41,276 bases of DNA from Cypionkella sp. (GCA_025458085.1 JALOTC010000010.1:1-41276); one strand, 5' to 3'. Shown: positions 11,488 to 21,459, counted from the first letter of the stretch. The notes: generated by a model from the letters alone, not told the origin. Numbers and translations: made by a program.

Positions 11488-12480
11488 ATGCGCAGCCTTG
11501 CCCTTCTCCTGCCTCTCCTCTTCTCTCTGATCGGCCTTCCGGCCCATGCAGGCTGCGAAGGCACCAATATCCTCGCCACCATGCCGCCCGAGGAAAGCGC
11601 AGAACTGCGCGCCCGCGCCGATGCCCAACCCTTCGCGCGTGGCAATTTCTGGCAGGCCCGGCGCGAGGATCAGATGGTCACGCTGGTCGGCACCTATCAT
11701 CTTGGCGATGCCCGCCACGATGCCACGCTTGCCGCCATCGCCCCCCATCTGGACAAGGCCGCCACCATTCTTGTCGAGGCAGGGCCAGAGGAAGAAGCCG
11801 CTCTTATGGCCCGCATGACCAATGACCCCTCGCTCATGGTCATGTCTGACGCCTCGCTCCGCGACATCCTCCCGCCCGAGGAATGGGAGGCGCTTGCCGC
11901 CGCGCTCACCACCCGCGGCATCCCCCCCTTCATGGGAGCGAAGTTCCAGCCGTGGTATGTGACCCTCCTCCTCGCCATCCCCGCCTGCCAATTGGCGGAC
12001 GCCCAGTTGGAAAACGGGCTGGATGCCCGTATCATCGAATTCGCTAACGCCAAGGGCACGCCCCTGCGCGCGCTGGAACCCTTCGATACGGTCTTTCGCA
12101 TCTTCGACGCCATCCCGCGCGAAGATCAGATCGCCCTGATCCGTAGCACCCTTGCGATGGAGGACCGCGCCGAGGATTTCGCCGTCACCTTGGCCGATAC
12201 CTATTTCGCAGGCGAATCGCGGCTGATCTGGGAACTCATGCGCTACGAAAGCCTCCGCCTGCCCGGCTATACGCCCGAAGAAGTGGAGCAAGACCTCGCC
12301 GTGATGGAAGAGGCCATGATCAACGCCCGCAACCGTGCTTGGATCTCAGTGATCGAAGAGGCCGCGGCGCAGGGCCCCGTCCTCGCCGCTTTCGGTGCGC
12401 TCCACCTGCCGGGGGCCGAAGGCGTGCCCAATCTCCTTCAGGCCAATGGCTGGACCCTGACCCCTCTGCCCATGCCCTGA
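11488..12480 (+). CDS. TraB/GumN family protein with signal peptide
   Basis: MRSLALLLPLLFSLIGLPAHAGCEG...VTLVGTYHLGDARHDATL...LEPFDTVFRIFD...LAAFGALHLPGAEGV. Confidence 0.85.
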   Translation: MRSLALLLPLLFSLIGLPAHAGCEGTNILATMPPEESAELRARADAQPFARGNFWQARREDQMVTLVGTYHLGDARHDATLAAIAPHLDKAATILVEAGPEEEAALMARMTNDPSLMVMSDASLRDILPPEEWEALAAALTTRGIPPFMGAKFQPWYVTLLLAIPACQLADAQLENGLDARIIEFANAKGTPLRALEPFDTVFRIFDAIPREDQIALIRSTLAMEDRAEDFAVTLADTYFAGESRLIWELMRYESLRLPGYTPEEVEQDLAVMEEAMINARNRAWISVIEEAAAQGPVLAAFGALHLPGAEGVPNLLQANGWTLTPLPMP

Positions 12481-12499
12481 ACCTCCGCCTTCGTGCGTT

Positions 12500-12700
12500 A
12501 CCCCCGGGTGGCACCCTACCCGACCCCTGCACTCTTGGCTTCATACCGGGGAGGGCTGTCTGCCCGACCCTTTGCACTCTTGGATTTACCCCGGAGTGGG
12601 CTGTCTGCCCGACCCAGATCTTTCTTGGATATACCCCGGGGAGGGCTGTCTGCCCTCCCCGGACCCCTCCCGAGGATATTTGGAAACAGATGAAGGGGCC
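12500..12700. repeat. Degenerate tandem array (about 45-nt period) of an intergenic hairpin element ending in GAGGATATTTGGAAACAGATGAAG
   Basis: Copies of CCGGGGAGGGCTGTCTGCCCGACCC...CTCTTGGAT; last copy forms perfect 9-bp stem GGGGAGGGC-TGTCT-GCCCTCCCC (12638-12660). Confidence 0.75.
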
Positions 12701-12810
12701 GATGCAGGCTCGTTCTATCGGCGCAGCCACGCGCATTACGCGGCCCACGTGACAATCTCAAAGCCCCCGCCTATAAGCCGCGCAAAATTCCCTTTCGCTA
12801 CAGGTGCCCC

Positions 12811-13731
12811 ATGACCACGCTCGTTTTCGGCCATAAATCCCCCGATACCGATTCGACCGGCTCGCCCATCATCTGGGCCTGGTATCTGAACGAGGTAAAA
12901 GGCACCAAGGCAGAGGCCGTGCTTCTGGGCGAACCCAATACAGAAGCGGCCTTTGTCCTCAAACGCTGGGATTGCCCCAAGCCCCGCATCGTGACCGAGA
13001 TTGCCGATGGCACCAAAGTGGTGATCGTCGATACCAATAATCCCGCCGAACTGCCCGCCAATGTGAACGCGCTCGATATCACCGCGATCATCGACCACCA
13101 CAAGCTTGTGGGCGGGCTGGAAACCAAAGGCCCGATCGACATCACCATCCGCCCGCTGGCCTGCACCGCCACCATCATGCATGACCTGATGGGCGCGGAT
13201 GCGGCGGCCATGCCCGCTTGGGTCAAGGGCCTGATGCTCTCCTGCATCCTGTCCGACACGCTCGAATTCCGCTCGCCCACCACCACCGCCCATGACCGCG
13301 CCGTGGCCGAAAAACTGGCTGCCGACCTTGGCATCGCCATCCCCGCCTATGCGGCAGAACTGTTCGAGGCGAAATCCGACGTGGGCGCCTTCTCGGATGC
13401 CGAACTTCTGCGCATGGATTCCAAAGAATACACCGTCGCGGGCAAGGAACTCCGCGTCTCGGTCTTGGAAACCACCGCGCCCAAGCTGATCCTTGACCGC
13501 AAGTCCAGCCTCATGGCCTCCATGGTGGATGTCGCCCGCGAAGACGGGGCCGATCAAGTGCTTCTCTTCGTCGTCGATATCCTGCGCGAAGAGGCAACCC
13601 TGCTCGTCCCGAACGACCTCGTGCGCCAGATCGCCGAAGCCAGCTTTGGCTGCAAGGTGACGGGTGATACCGTCGTCCTGCCCGGCATCATGAGCCGGAA
13701 AAAACAGATCATCCCGGCGCTGAAACTCTAA
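12811..13731 (+). CDS. ppaC: Manganese-dependent inorganic pyrophosphatase
   Basis: MTTLVFGHKSPDTDSTGSPIIWAWYLN..., VDTNNPAEL, IIDHHKLVGG, DHH-type motifs. Confidence 0.95.
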   Translation: MTTLVFGHKSPDTDSTGSPIIWAWYLNEVKGTKAEAVLLGEPNTEAAFVLKRWDCPKPRIVTEIADGTKVVIVDTNNPAELPANVNALDITAIIDHHKLVGGLETKGPIDITIRPLACTATIMHDLMGADAAAMPAWVKGLMLSCILSDTLEFRSPTTTAHDRAVAEKLAADLGIAIPAYAAELFEAKSDVGAFSDAELLRMDSKEYTVAGKELRVSVLETTAPKLILDRKSSLMASMVDVAREDGADQVLLFVVDILREEATLLVPNDLVRQIAEASFGCKVTGDTVVLPGIMSRKKQIIPALKL

Positions 13732-13743
13732 TCGCACCGCAAA

Positions 13744-13776
13744 GTGAAAAGGCCGGGAAACCCCGGCCCTTTTCAC
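13744..13776. terminator. Bidirectional terminator-like hairpin between convergent ppaC and gshA
   Basis: GTGAAAAGGCCGGG-AAA-CCCCGGCCCTTTTCAC (one bulge), flanked by A and T tracts within the stem. Confidence 0.75.
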
Positions 13777-13790
13777 ATCCGAACATCCGC

Positions 13791-15137
13791 TTACAGGCTC
13801 GACGCCACATAGATCGGCGCAAGCGACCCGGACCATTCCGTTTCGAACATCCGCGCCCAACGGTCCGCCTGCACCTCGCCCGTCTCAAGGCTGGGCATCA
13901 GGGGCGCCAGCAGCGCCTCCTCGCCCAAGCCCCGCGCGGCCAATCCGGCATGGGAAAGCCCCACTGCCGCCCGCGCAAGATCCCACAGTTTCACGCCGCC
14001 CGCCTCGCCCCGCAGCGCGGAAACCGAGGCTGCGACCCGCAACCCCTCGCGCGTTTCGGTATCCAGACCCTTTACCAAATCCCATGCCGCATCCAGCGCG
14101 GTCTGGTCATACATCAGCCCCACCCAAAACGCGGGCAGCGCGTTCAAATGCGGCTCATCACCCGCATCCGCGCCCCGCATCTCGATATATTTCTTCACCC
14201 GCGCCTCGGGAAACACCGTGGTCAGATGGTCCGCCCAATCCGACAGGGTGGGCTTTTCGCCGGGCAGCGCAGGCAGTTCCCCCTTCAGGAAATCGCGGAA
14301 ACTCTGGCCCAGCGCGTTGTGATAGACCCCGTCGCGATAGACGAAATACATCGGCACATCCAAAACCCAATCGACATATTTCTGAAAACCGAAGTCGCCC
14401 TCAAAGGCAAAGGGCAGCATCCCAGTCCGGCTGGCATCCAACCCCCGCCAAATCCGGCTGCGCCAACTGCGATGCCCATTCAACTTGCCCTCGAAAAACG
14501 GTGAAGAGGCGAAAAGCGCCGTTGCCACCGGCTGCAAAGCCAGCGCCACGCGCAGCTTTTTCACCATGTCGGCTTCTGATGCGTAATCCAAGTTCACCTG
14601 CACCGTGCAGGTCCGATACATCATCTGCGTGCCGTGGGTGCCTACGCGCCCCATGTAATCGGTCATCAGCCGATACCGCCCCTTGGGCATCACCGGCATC
14701 TCCTCGTGCCGCCATTCCGGGGCCGCGCCCAGCCCCATGAAGCGCACGCCCAAAGGCCCGGCAATCGCCGCAACCTCTTCCAGATGCTGGCGCAACTCCG
14801 CCGCTGTCTCGTGCAGGTTTTCCACCGCCGCGCCCGAAAGCTCGAACTGCCCGCCGGGTTCAAGGCTGATATTCGCCCCCTGCCGCGAAAGCCCGATCAC
14901 ATGATCCTGCTCATAGACCGGCTGCCAGCCAAACCGCGCCTGCAACCCTGCAAAAATCGCGCTGATCGACCGCTCGCCTGCAAAGGGCAAAGGCGCGCGG
15001 CTGTCGGTCAGCCAGCCGAATTTCTCGTGCTCCGTCCCGATCCGCCACGCCGCCTTGGGCTTGCATCCTGATTCGAGCAGTTCCGCCAATTGGTCAGGAT
15101 GTTCGATCGGCCCGCCGCCGGATTGAGGAATAGACAT
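13791..15137 (-). CDS. gshA: Glutamate--cysteine ligase (alphaproteobacterial/plant type)
   Basis: MSIPQSGGGPIEHPDQLAELLESGCKPKAAWRIGTEHEKFGW...ISLEPGGQFELSGA...PKGRYRLMTDYMGRVGTHGTQMMYRTCTVQVNLDYASEADM. Confidence 0.94.
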   Translation of the reverse strand: MSIPQSGGGPIEHPDQLAELLESGCKPKAAWRIGTEHEKFGWLTDSRAPLPFAGERSISAIFAGLQARFGWQPVYEQDHVIGLSRQGANISLEPGGQFELSGAAVENLHETAAELRQHLEEVAAIAGPLGVRFMGLGAAPEWRHEEMPVMPKGRYRLMTDYMGRVGTHGTQMMYRTCTVQVNLDYASEADMVKKLRVALALQPVATALFASSPFFEGKLNGHRSWRSRIWRGLDASRTGMLPFAFEGDFGFQKYVDWVLDVPMYFVYRDGVYHNALGQSFRDFLKGELPALPGEKPTLSDWADHLTTVFPEARVKKYIEMRGADAGDEPHLNALPAFWVGLMYDQTALDAAWDLVKGLDTETREGLRVAASVSALRGEAGGVKLWDLARAAVGLSHAGLAARGLGEEALLAPLMPSLETGEVQADRWARMFETEWSGSLAPIYVASSL

Positions 15138-15259
15138 GGGGGAGGCTCCGTTTGGGACCAGACGGCTTGGCCCGTCAGGCGCCAACAGGTGAAACGTGCA
15201 GCCGCCCGAGTCAAGACGCCCAAGCGTGCGGCCCTGCAAAGCCGCCCCTGCGCAAAGGC

Positions 15260-15799
15260 TCAGGCGCGCACCACGCCGCGCCCCTCACGCCGCCAGATCA
15301 CCCGGTTTTCCGCCACCTCCGCCACCAGCCCTGGCCCGCTGGGGGCCTCTTCCAAGGCCGCCACCAAAGCACGGCTCGTCAGCCCCGGCAGGCTCCCGAA
15401 GGCATCAAACAAAGCCTCCGCCCCCATCGCATCAAGCGGGATGAGCACCGCCTGCCCATCCGCCTGTTTCAGGCGCCACAGCCGCCGCCCCCGCATCCGG
15501 ATCAACCGGATTTCCACCAGATCGGGCAGACTGACAAAGCCCCCCACCTCTGGCCCGAAATAGGAAATCTGCCCCTCATCCACCCGTACGACGCCCGGCG
15601 CATCGCCCTTGGCGGCAAAGCGCCGCCGCCGCCAGGCCAAAACCCCCATGCCAAGCCCCGCCAGCGCCGCCACTCCGCCCAAGGGCACCAGCAAATAGCC
15701 CCCCTGCGCCGCGATCCATGCGCCAAGGCAGACCACCGCCCCCGCCACCAGAACCTCGCGCCAAGCCCAGAGCACCGCGCGCAACTCTGGCCGGATCAT
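15260..15799 (-). CDS. Hypothetical membrane protein
   Basis: MIRPELRAVLWAWREVLVAGAVVCLGAWIAAQGGYLLVPLGGVAALAGLGMGVLAWRRRRF...; 4-nt overlap with rsmE stop. Confidence 0.75.
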   Translation of the reverse strand: MIRPELRAVLWAWREVLVAGAVVCLGAWIAAQGGYLLVPLGGVAALAGLGMGVLAWRRRRFAAKGDAPGVVRVDEGQISYFGPEVGGFVSLPDLVEIRLIRMRGRRLWRLKQADGQAVLIPLDAMGAEALFDAFGSLPGLTSRALVAALEEAPSGPGLVAEVAENRVIWRREGRGVVRA

Positions 15800-16521
15800 C
15801 GCCAATCCCCAGCAGCCGCCTGCCATTGCACAATGGCCGCCACCGCCGCTGTCTCGGCCCGCAGGATGCGCGGCCCCAGCCGCAGCGCGCGGACAAAGGG
15901 CAAGCCTCCAAGCCGCGCCTTTTCTTCCTCGGAAAACCCACCCTCCGGCCCGATCAGAATCGCCGCCGCCTCCCCCGGCACAGGGATCGCACCCCCCGCG
16001 TCCTCGCGCGCAAGGCGCTCATCCGCCCAATAGAGAAGCCGCCCCTCGGGCCAAGCAGCCAAAAGCCGATCCAAAGCCTGCACCTCTGCCACCTCTGGCA
16101 CAAAGGTCGCGCCGCATTGCTCGGCGGCCTCAATCGCATGGGCGCGCTGTTTGTCCTGCCGCCAGCGTTCGGAATTGGTGAACCGCGTCGTCACGGGCAC
16201 CACCCGCGCCACGCCCAATTCCACCGCCTTTTCCACGATGAAATTCGTCCGTTCCTTCTTTACCGGGCTAAAGACCAACCAAAGATCGGCGGGCTGAACC
16301 TGAGGCCCGCTCTGCGCCTCCACGCGCAGCGCACCCCGGCGCTTGCCCGCATCCTCCACCCGTGCGATCCATTCCCCATCCCGCCCGTTGAACAGCCGCA
16401 CGCCATCGCCGGGGCCAAGCCGCATCACGGCGAAAAGATAATTGGCCGCCTCTGGGCCAAGCGCCACGGCTTGCCCCGGCCCAAGCGGTTGCTCTACATA
16501 CAAACGGATTTTCGCTTCCAT
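15796..16521 (-). CDS. rsmE: 16S rRNA (uracil1498-N3)-methyltransferase
   Basis: MEAKIRLYVEQPLGPGQAVALGPEAANYLFAVMRLGPGD...NFIVEKAVELGVARVVPVTTRFTN...ILIGPEGGFSEEEKARL...LGPRILRAETA. Confidence 0.93.
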   Translation of the reverse strand: MEAKIRLYVEQPLGPGQAVALGPEAANYLFAVMRLGPGDGVRLFNGRDGEWIARVEDAGKRRGALRVEAQSGPQVQPADLWLVFSPVKKERTNFIVEKAVELGVARVVPVTTRFTNSERWRQDKQRAHAIEAAEQCGATFVPEVAEVQALDRLLAAWPEGRLLYWADERLAREDAGGAIPVPGEAAAILIGPEGGFSEEEKARLGGLPFVRALRLGPRILRAETAAVAAIVQWQAAAGDWR

Positions 16522-16533
16522 GGACCCGAAGCT

Positions 16534-17517
16534 ATGACCCCTTCCCCCGAAAGGCCAGAGGCCACATCCCCGCAACCCGCGGGCATCGTGGCCGATGCGC
16601 CCAAGGGCAATTGGGTCGATACACGCGCCCCTGCCGCCACCCGTCCCTATCTGCGCCTCTCGCGTGCCGACAGGCCCATCGGCACATGGCTTTTGCTGAT
16701 CCCCTGCCTCTGGGCCATCGCTCTTTCCGCCGCCTCTGGCTCAGGCTTCGGCCTATGGGACCTCTGGCTCGCGCTCTCCTGCACCCTCGGCGCCTTCCTC
16801 ATGCGCGGCGCGGGCTGCACTTGGAATGACATCACCGACCGCGACTTCGATGCAAAGGTCGCCCGCACCCGCTCCCGCCCCCTCCCCTCGGGGCAGGTCA
16901 GCACCCGCCAGGCGCTGATCTGGATGGCGGCCCAAGCCCTCGTCGCCGCCGCGATCCTGTTCACCTACAACAGCCTCGCGATCGTCCTCGGCATCGCATC
17001 GCTCGCTCTGGTCGCGATCTACCCCTTCGCCAAACGCTTCACCTGGTGGCCGCAGGTCTTTTTGGGCCTCGCCTTCAACTGGGGCGCACTGCTCCTCTGG
17101 GCCGCCCATTCCGGCACGCTCCCCCTCGCCGCCGTGGCCCTCTATAGCGCAGGCATCGCCTGGACGCTCTTTTACGACACGATCTATGCCCATCAGGACA
17201 AGGAGGATGACGCACTGATCGGCGTCAAATCCACCGCCCGCCTCTTTGCCGAACACAGCGGCTGGTGGCTCCGCCTCTTCCTCATCCTCACCGTGGCCTT
17301 CCTCGCGCTCGCCATTCTGCTCGCGCTCCTGCCCAACCGCCAGCCGCTGCAACTCGCCGTGGCGCTGGCCGCCCCTTGGGCGATGGGCTGGCACATGGCA
17401 CGCCAAATGGCCCGGCTCGACCTCGACGATCCCGCCATCTGCCTGCGCGAATTCCGCGCCAATCGTGACGCCGGTCTGATCGCTGCGCTGTTTCTTGCCG
17501 CCGCGGCACTCCTGTGA
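16534..17517 (+). CDS. ubiA: 4-hydroxybenzoate polyprenyltransferase
   Basis: YLRLSRADRPIGTWLLLIPCLWAI..., GAGCTWNDITDRDFDAKVARTRSRPLPSG, YDTIYAHQDKEDDALIGVKSTA. Confidence 0.95.
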   Translation: MTPSPERPEATSPQPAGIVADAPKGNWVDTRAPAATRPYLRLSRADRPIGTWLLLIPCLWAIALSAASGSGFGLWDLWLALSCTLGAFLMRGAGCTWNDITDRDFDAKVARTRSRPLPSGQVSTRQALIWMAAQALVAAAILFTYNSLAIVLGIASLALVAIYPFAKRFTWWPQVFLGLAFNWGALLLWAAHSGTLPLAAVALYSAGIAWTLFYDTIYAHQDKEDDALIGVKSTARLFAEHSGWWLRLFLILTVAFLALAILLALLPNRQPLQLAVALAAPWAMGWHMARQMARLDLDDPAICLREFRANRDAGLIAALFLAAAALL

Positions 17518-17602
17518 TTGATCCCCGCGCCTGCCCCCCTTAAGCAGGGTGCCAACCAGAACGCGCAGCCGCTCCGGCGGCTGCCAACCAGGGAACTGCC
17601 TT

Positions 17603-19639
17603 TTGCCACGGGAACGCCTCGCGAATCTGGCAAGCCGCCTGCCGCGCGACTTTGCCGCCCTGACCCCTCGTCGGGCCAAGGGCCTGCTCGCCACGGGGGT
17701 TTTCCTCGGCGCCGCCTGCCTCGCGGGCCTTGCCGCATGGGCCTCCGCCCTCGCCATCGAATCGCGCACTGCCGCCGCCGTGCAAAGCCGCATGCTCGAA
17801 GCCGGTCTGACCTGGGTCGATGTGCAGGCCGATGGCCTACAACTCCACCTCACCGGCACCGCCCCGAACGAGGCTGCGCGCTTCCGTGCCGTAAACCTCG
17901 CCGGCGGCGTGATCGATGCCGCCCGCATCCGCGACGGGCTAGATGTCACCCCCGTCACGGCCATCGAAGCGCCGAAATTCTCTCTCGAAATCCTGCGCAA
18001 CGACGATGGCATCCAGCTCATCGGCCTCCTGCCCGCCACCGAAGACCCCGAAGCGCTGGTGACCGCACTCGTGACCCAGGCCGAGGCGCTCAACGAGACG
18101 ACCGGCGTCTCGAACATGATCGAAACCGCCGATTACCCCGCCCCCGAAGGCTGGACCCAAGCCTATGATTTCGGGCTTCAGGCGATGCGACTCCTGCCCC
18201 GGTCCAAGATTTCGATCGCCGAAGGCCGGGTGGAAATCAAAGCCATCGCCGATAGCCTCGACCAGCAGCGCGCGCTCTCTTCCGAACTTGCCGCTGCTCG
18301 CCCGCAGGGGCTAACCGCAGCCATCGACATCTCCGCCCCGCGACCGGTGCTGACCCCCTTCACCCTGCGCTTCGTCAAGGATGACCAAGGCGCGCGATTC
18401 GACGCCTGCGCCGCCGATACTGAACGCGCCCGCGACCGCATCGTCGCCGCAGGCACCGCCGCGGGCATTCCCGGCAGGCCCAGTTGCACCATCGGCCTCG
18501 GCGTTCCCTCGCCCTCTTGGGCCGATGCTGTCGGGCGCGGCATCGCCGCCGTCACTGCACTCGGGGCGGGCACCATCACCTTTTCCGATGCGGATGTCTC
18601 GCTCGTCGCAGCCAGCAGCGTCGCGCAGGCTGATTTCGACCGCGTCGTGGGCGAACTCCAAGCCACCCTGCCCGAGGTCTTTTCCCTGACCGCCACGCTT
18701 GAACGCAGCGAAGCCACCTCCGGCCCCGCTGAATTCACCGCCGAACTTGCCGCAGGCGGCGCGGTCACCTTGCGCGGGCGGCTGACCGATGCGCTCTTGC
18801 GCGATGCGGTGGACAGCTACGCCCGTGCCCGCTTCGGCATGGCCTCGGTCCAAACCCTGACCCGGCTCGACGAGGCCCTCCCCGAAGGCTGGTCTATCCG
18901 CGTCCTCGCGGGCCTTGAATCGCTCTCCCTCCTCGTCGAAGGCAGCCTTCTTGTCCGCGCCGACCTGGTCGAAGTGCGCGGGGTCACCGGGTCTCAATCC
19001 GCCCGCGACCGTATCTCGCAAATCCTCTCTGACAAACTGGGCCAAGGGCAAACCTTCCGCGTCGCTGTCCGCTACGACGAAGCACTCGACCCCCTTGCTG
19101 CCCTCCCCACACCCGAGGTTTGCGCAGAGCGCATCGGCGCTTTGATCGCAGAACGCAAAATCACCTTCCCTCCCGGCTCCGCCGAAATCGACGGCACCAC
19201 TGTCGGCATCATGGATTCGCTCGCCGAAATCCTGCTCGAATGCCCCGCGATGCAAATGGAAATCGCCGGCCACACCGACAGCCAAGGGTCCGAGGGTGGT
19301 AATCAAGCCCTCTCCCAAGCCCGCGCCGAAGCAGTCCAGATCGCGCTCCAAGGCCGTGGCGTCGATGTCAGCGGCATCACCGCCCGCGGCTATGGCGAAA
19401 GCACGCCCATTGCCGACAATGCCACCGAAGAAGGGCGCGAGGCGAACCGGCGCATTGAATTCACGCTCACGGGCCTGCCCGCACCGGCCGAGCCAGCCCT
19501 CAGCGCCTCACCTGGCTCTGCACCCGAAGGCACAGCCAGCGCGCCTGCCTCCGGCACCGCAGCAGAAGACGACAGCCCCTCTGTCGCCCCCACCGAAATG
19601 ACCCTCCGTCCGCGCGCGCGCCCAGCGCGCGACGGCTAG
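17603..19639 (+). CDS. OmpA family protein (peptidoglycan-binding C-terminus); start uncertain (17549 ATG or about 17603 TTG)
   Basis: TM near N-terminus, long BON-like region, C-terminal ITFPPGSAEIDGTTVG...MEIAGHTDSQGSEGGNQALSQARAEAV...ARGYGESTPIADNATEEGREANRRIEFTL. Confidence 0.9.
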   Translation: MPRERLANLASRLPRDFAALTPRRAKGLLATGVFLGAACLAGLAAWASALAIESRTAAAVQSRMLEAGLTWVDVQADGLQLHLTGTAPNEAARFRAVNLAGGVIDAARIRDGLDVTPVTAIEAPKFSLEILRNDDGIQLIGLLPATEDPEALVTALVTQAEALNETTGVSNMIETADYPAPEGWTQAYDFGLQAMRLLPRSKISIAEGRVEIKAIADSLDQQRALSSELAAARPQGLTAAIDISAPRPVLTPFTLRFVKDDQGARFDACAADTERARDRIVAAGTAAGIPGRPSCTIGLGVPSPSWADAVGRGIAAVTALGAGTITFSDADVSLVAASSVAQADFDRVVGELQATLPEVFSLTATLERSEATSGPAEFTAELAAGGAVTLRGRLTDALLRDAVDSYARARFGMASVQTLTRLDEALPEGWSIRVLAGLESLSLLVEGSLLVRADLVEVRGVTGSQSARDRISQILSDKLGQGQTFRVAVRYDEALDPLAALPTPEVCAERIGALIAERKITFPPGSAEIDGTTVGIMDSLAEILLECPAMQMEIAGHTDSQGSEGGNQALSQARAEAVQIALQGRGVDVSGITARGYGESTPIADNATEEGREANRRIEFTLTGLPAPAEPALSASPGSAPEGTASAPASGTAAEDDSPSVAPTEMTLRPRARPARDG

Positions 19640-19666
19640 GCAAAGCGCTCCTGACCGGAACTCACC

Positions 19667-19996
19667 ATGAACCGCACCGAATTCATCATCGTCACCGCCA
19701 TCATCCTGATGGTTGCCTTTGCCCTGGGCTGGTTCGCGCATTGGATCATGAGTCGCTTCGCCCGCGTCACCGGCGGCGATGTGGGTGAGCTGGACCGACT
19801 GAGCCAAATGCTGCACGAAGCGGAAGAGACCCGTGATCAGGCCATCCTCTACCTTGAACAGCGGGAGGCCGAATTGATGAATCAGATCGCGCAGACCGAG
19901 GCGGAGCTGCGCGCGGCGATGGAGGGCCTGCGGGACGCAAGGGCCGAGGCCGAAGAAATGCGCGCCTATATCGAACGGATGCACGCCAATTCGTGA
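19667..19996 (+). CDS. Hypothetical protein: one TM segment plus coiled coil
   Basis: MNRTEFIIVTAIILMVAFALGWFAHWIMSRFARVTGGDVGELDRLSQMLHEAEETRDQAILYLEQREAELMNQIAQTEAEL... Confidence 0.75.
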   Translation: MNRTEFIIVTAIILMVAFALGWFAHWIMSRFARVTGGDVGELDRLSQMLHEAEETRDQAILYLEQREAELMNQIAQTEAELRAAMEGLRDARAEAEEMRAYIERMHANS

Positions 19997-20097
19997 TCGC
20001 GGCCCCTGCACCAACTGACGCCCTCATCAAGCCCCTTGCCCCAATTCGCCTAGCGCGCATACTGCTCTCTTGTCGCTTTTCCATCGGAGCCTTTCCC

Positions 20098-20667
20098 ATG
20101 CGCCTTTTCCCAAGCCTTGTTCTCCTTGCCGCGGCCCTCACCCTGCCTGCTCAGGCGGATGAAGTATCAGACCGGATCGACGCCGCCCGCGCGGCTTACG
20201 ATGCCCAAGACCTTAGAACCGCGGGCGCGGAACTCGCCGCCGCCAGCAAGGCGATTGCCGAGATGAAATCGGCCCTTTTGGCCCAGTCCCTCCCCGCTGC
20301 CCCCGAAGGCTGGTCGCAAACCATCAACACCGAATTTCAAGCCAATCTCGCCATAGCGGGCGGCGGAACGGGGGCCGAAGCCTCTTACGCTGCCGAAGAT
20401 GGCACCACGGTCACCGTCAACATGATGATGGATAGCCCGATGCTGGCCATGATGATGGGCATGTTCGGCAATCCGCAAATGCTCGCCATGATGGGAAAAA
20501 CGGTCGAGGTGAACGGCGCCACGCTGCTCGATCAGGACAACAGCCTGACGACCGTGGTCGACAACCGCATCATGGTCAGCATCAGCGGCGCGCCCGCCGA
20601 CCAACTCCTGCCCTTCGCCCAAGGCATGGATTTCGTCGCCCTCGCAGGTTTCGACGCGCCGAAGTAA
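20098..20667 (+). CDS. Secreted/periplasmic hypothetical protein
   Basis: Signal peptide MRLFPSLVLLAAALTLPAQADE followed by soluble domain; start after ACTGCTC.. leader. Confidence 0.75.
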   Translation: MRLFPSLVLLAAALTLPAQADEVSDRIDAARAAYDAQDLRTAGAELAAASKAIAEMKSALLAQSLPAAPEGWSQTINTEFQANLAIAGGGTGAEASYAAEDGTTVTVNMMMDSPMLAMMMGMFGNPQMLAMMGKTVEVNGATLLDQDNSLTTVVDNRIMVSISGAPADQLLPFAQGMDFVALAGFDAPK

Positions 20668-20670
20668 CGC

Positions 20671-21459
20671 TCAAGGCCCGCCCAGACAGGCCTCCATCAA
20701 GGCACTGCCCGGATCGGCCAGATCGTCGATCACATCGAAATGGTGCCGCCCCGCCGCCACGGTCCAAGGGCAGGCCCAATCTTCCGACAGACAGCGCGCC
20801 TGCCACACAAAGGCAGGCCGCTCCTGCCCGCCAACCCAGACATGCGCCTCCACCCCCGCGCAGCGCGGCAGGAGTGTCGGGCTTTCCGCCGCCGCCTCCG
20901 CCGCATCCAGCCGCAGGGTCTCGTTCATCGTCGTGGCCATCAGGGGCCGCAGATCGGCCAGCGGCGAAATCGGCACCACCCGCACCACGCCCTCGGCCCC
21001 ATCTGCGCAGCCCATCCGCGCCGCCAGATGCCCCCCCGCCGAATGGCCCGTGATGACCACAGGCCCCGCCACCTGCCCGCGCGCAAAGGCCACCGCCGCG
21101 CGGATCTCTGCGGTCATCTGCGCAATCCGCGCCTCTGGGGCCAAGGTATAAGAGGGCATCGCACAGGCCCAGCCCCGCGCCAAAGCCCCCGCCGCCAGAT
21201 GGGACCACTCCTCGCGCCCAAAGGCCATCCAATAGCCGCCGTGGACAAAAACCATCACCCCCAGCGCTGCGCCTTCGGGCAAAAAAAGGTCCATCCGCTG
21301 CCGCGCCCCCGGCCCATAGGCCAGCCCCAGCCGCGCCCGTGCGCCCAGTGCGGCCCGAAACGCCGCTGCCTCTGCCTGCCATCTCGGCACGAACCCCTCC
21401 GCGCCGGGAATAAAGGCTCCATTGGCATAATCCCGGTCCGCTTGGCTTGCGAATTCCAT
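20671..21459 (-). CDS. Alpha/beta hydrolase, arylformamidase-like
   Basis: VFVHGGYWMAFGREEWSHLA (HGGYW), nucleophile GHSAGGHLAARM, DVIDDLADPGSAL. Confidence 0.82.
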   Translation of the reverse strand: MEFASQADRDYANGAFIPGAEGFVPRWQAEAAAFRAALGARARLGLAYGPGARQRMDLFLPEGAALGVMVFVHGGYWMAFGREEWSHLAAGALARGWACAMPSYTLAPEARIAQMTAEIRAAVAFARGQVAGPVVITGHSAGGHLAARMGCADGAEGVVRVVPISPLADLRPLMATTMNETLRLDAAEAAAESPTLLPRCAGVEAHVWVGGQERPAFVWQARCLSEDWACPWTVAAGRHHFDVIDDLADPGSALMEACLGGP

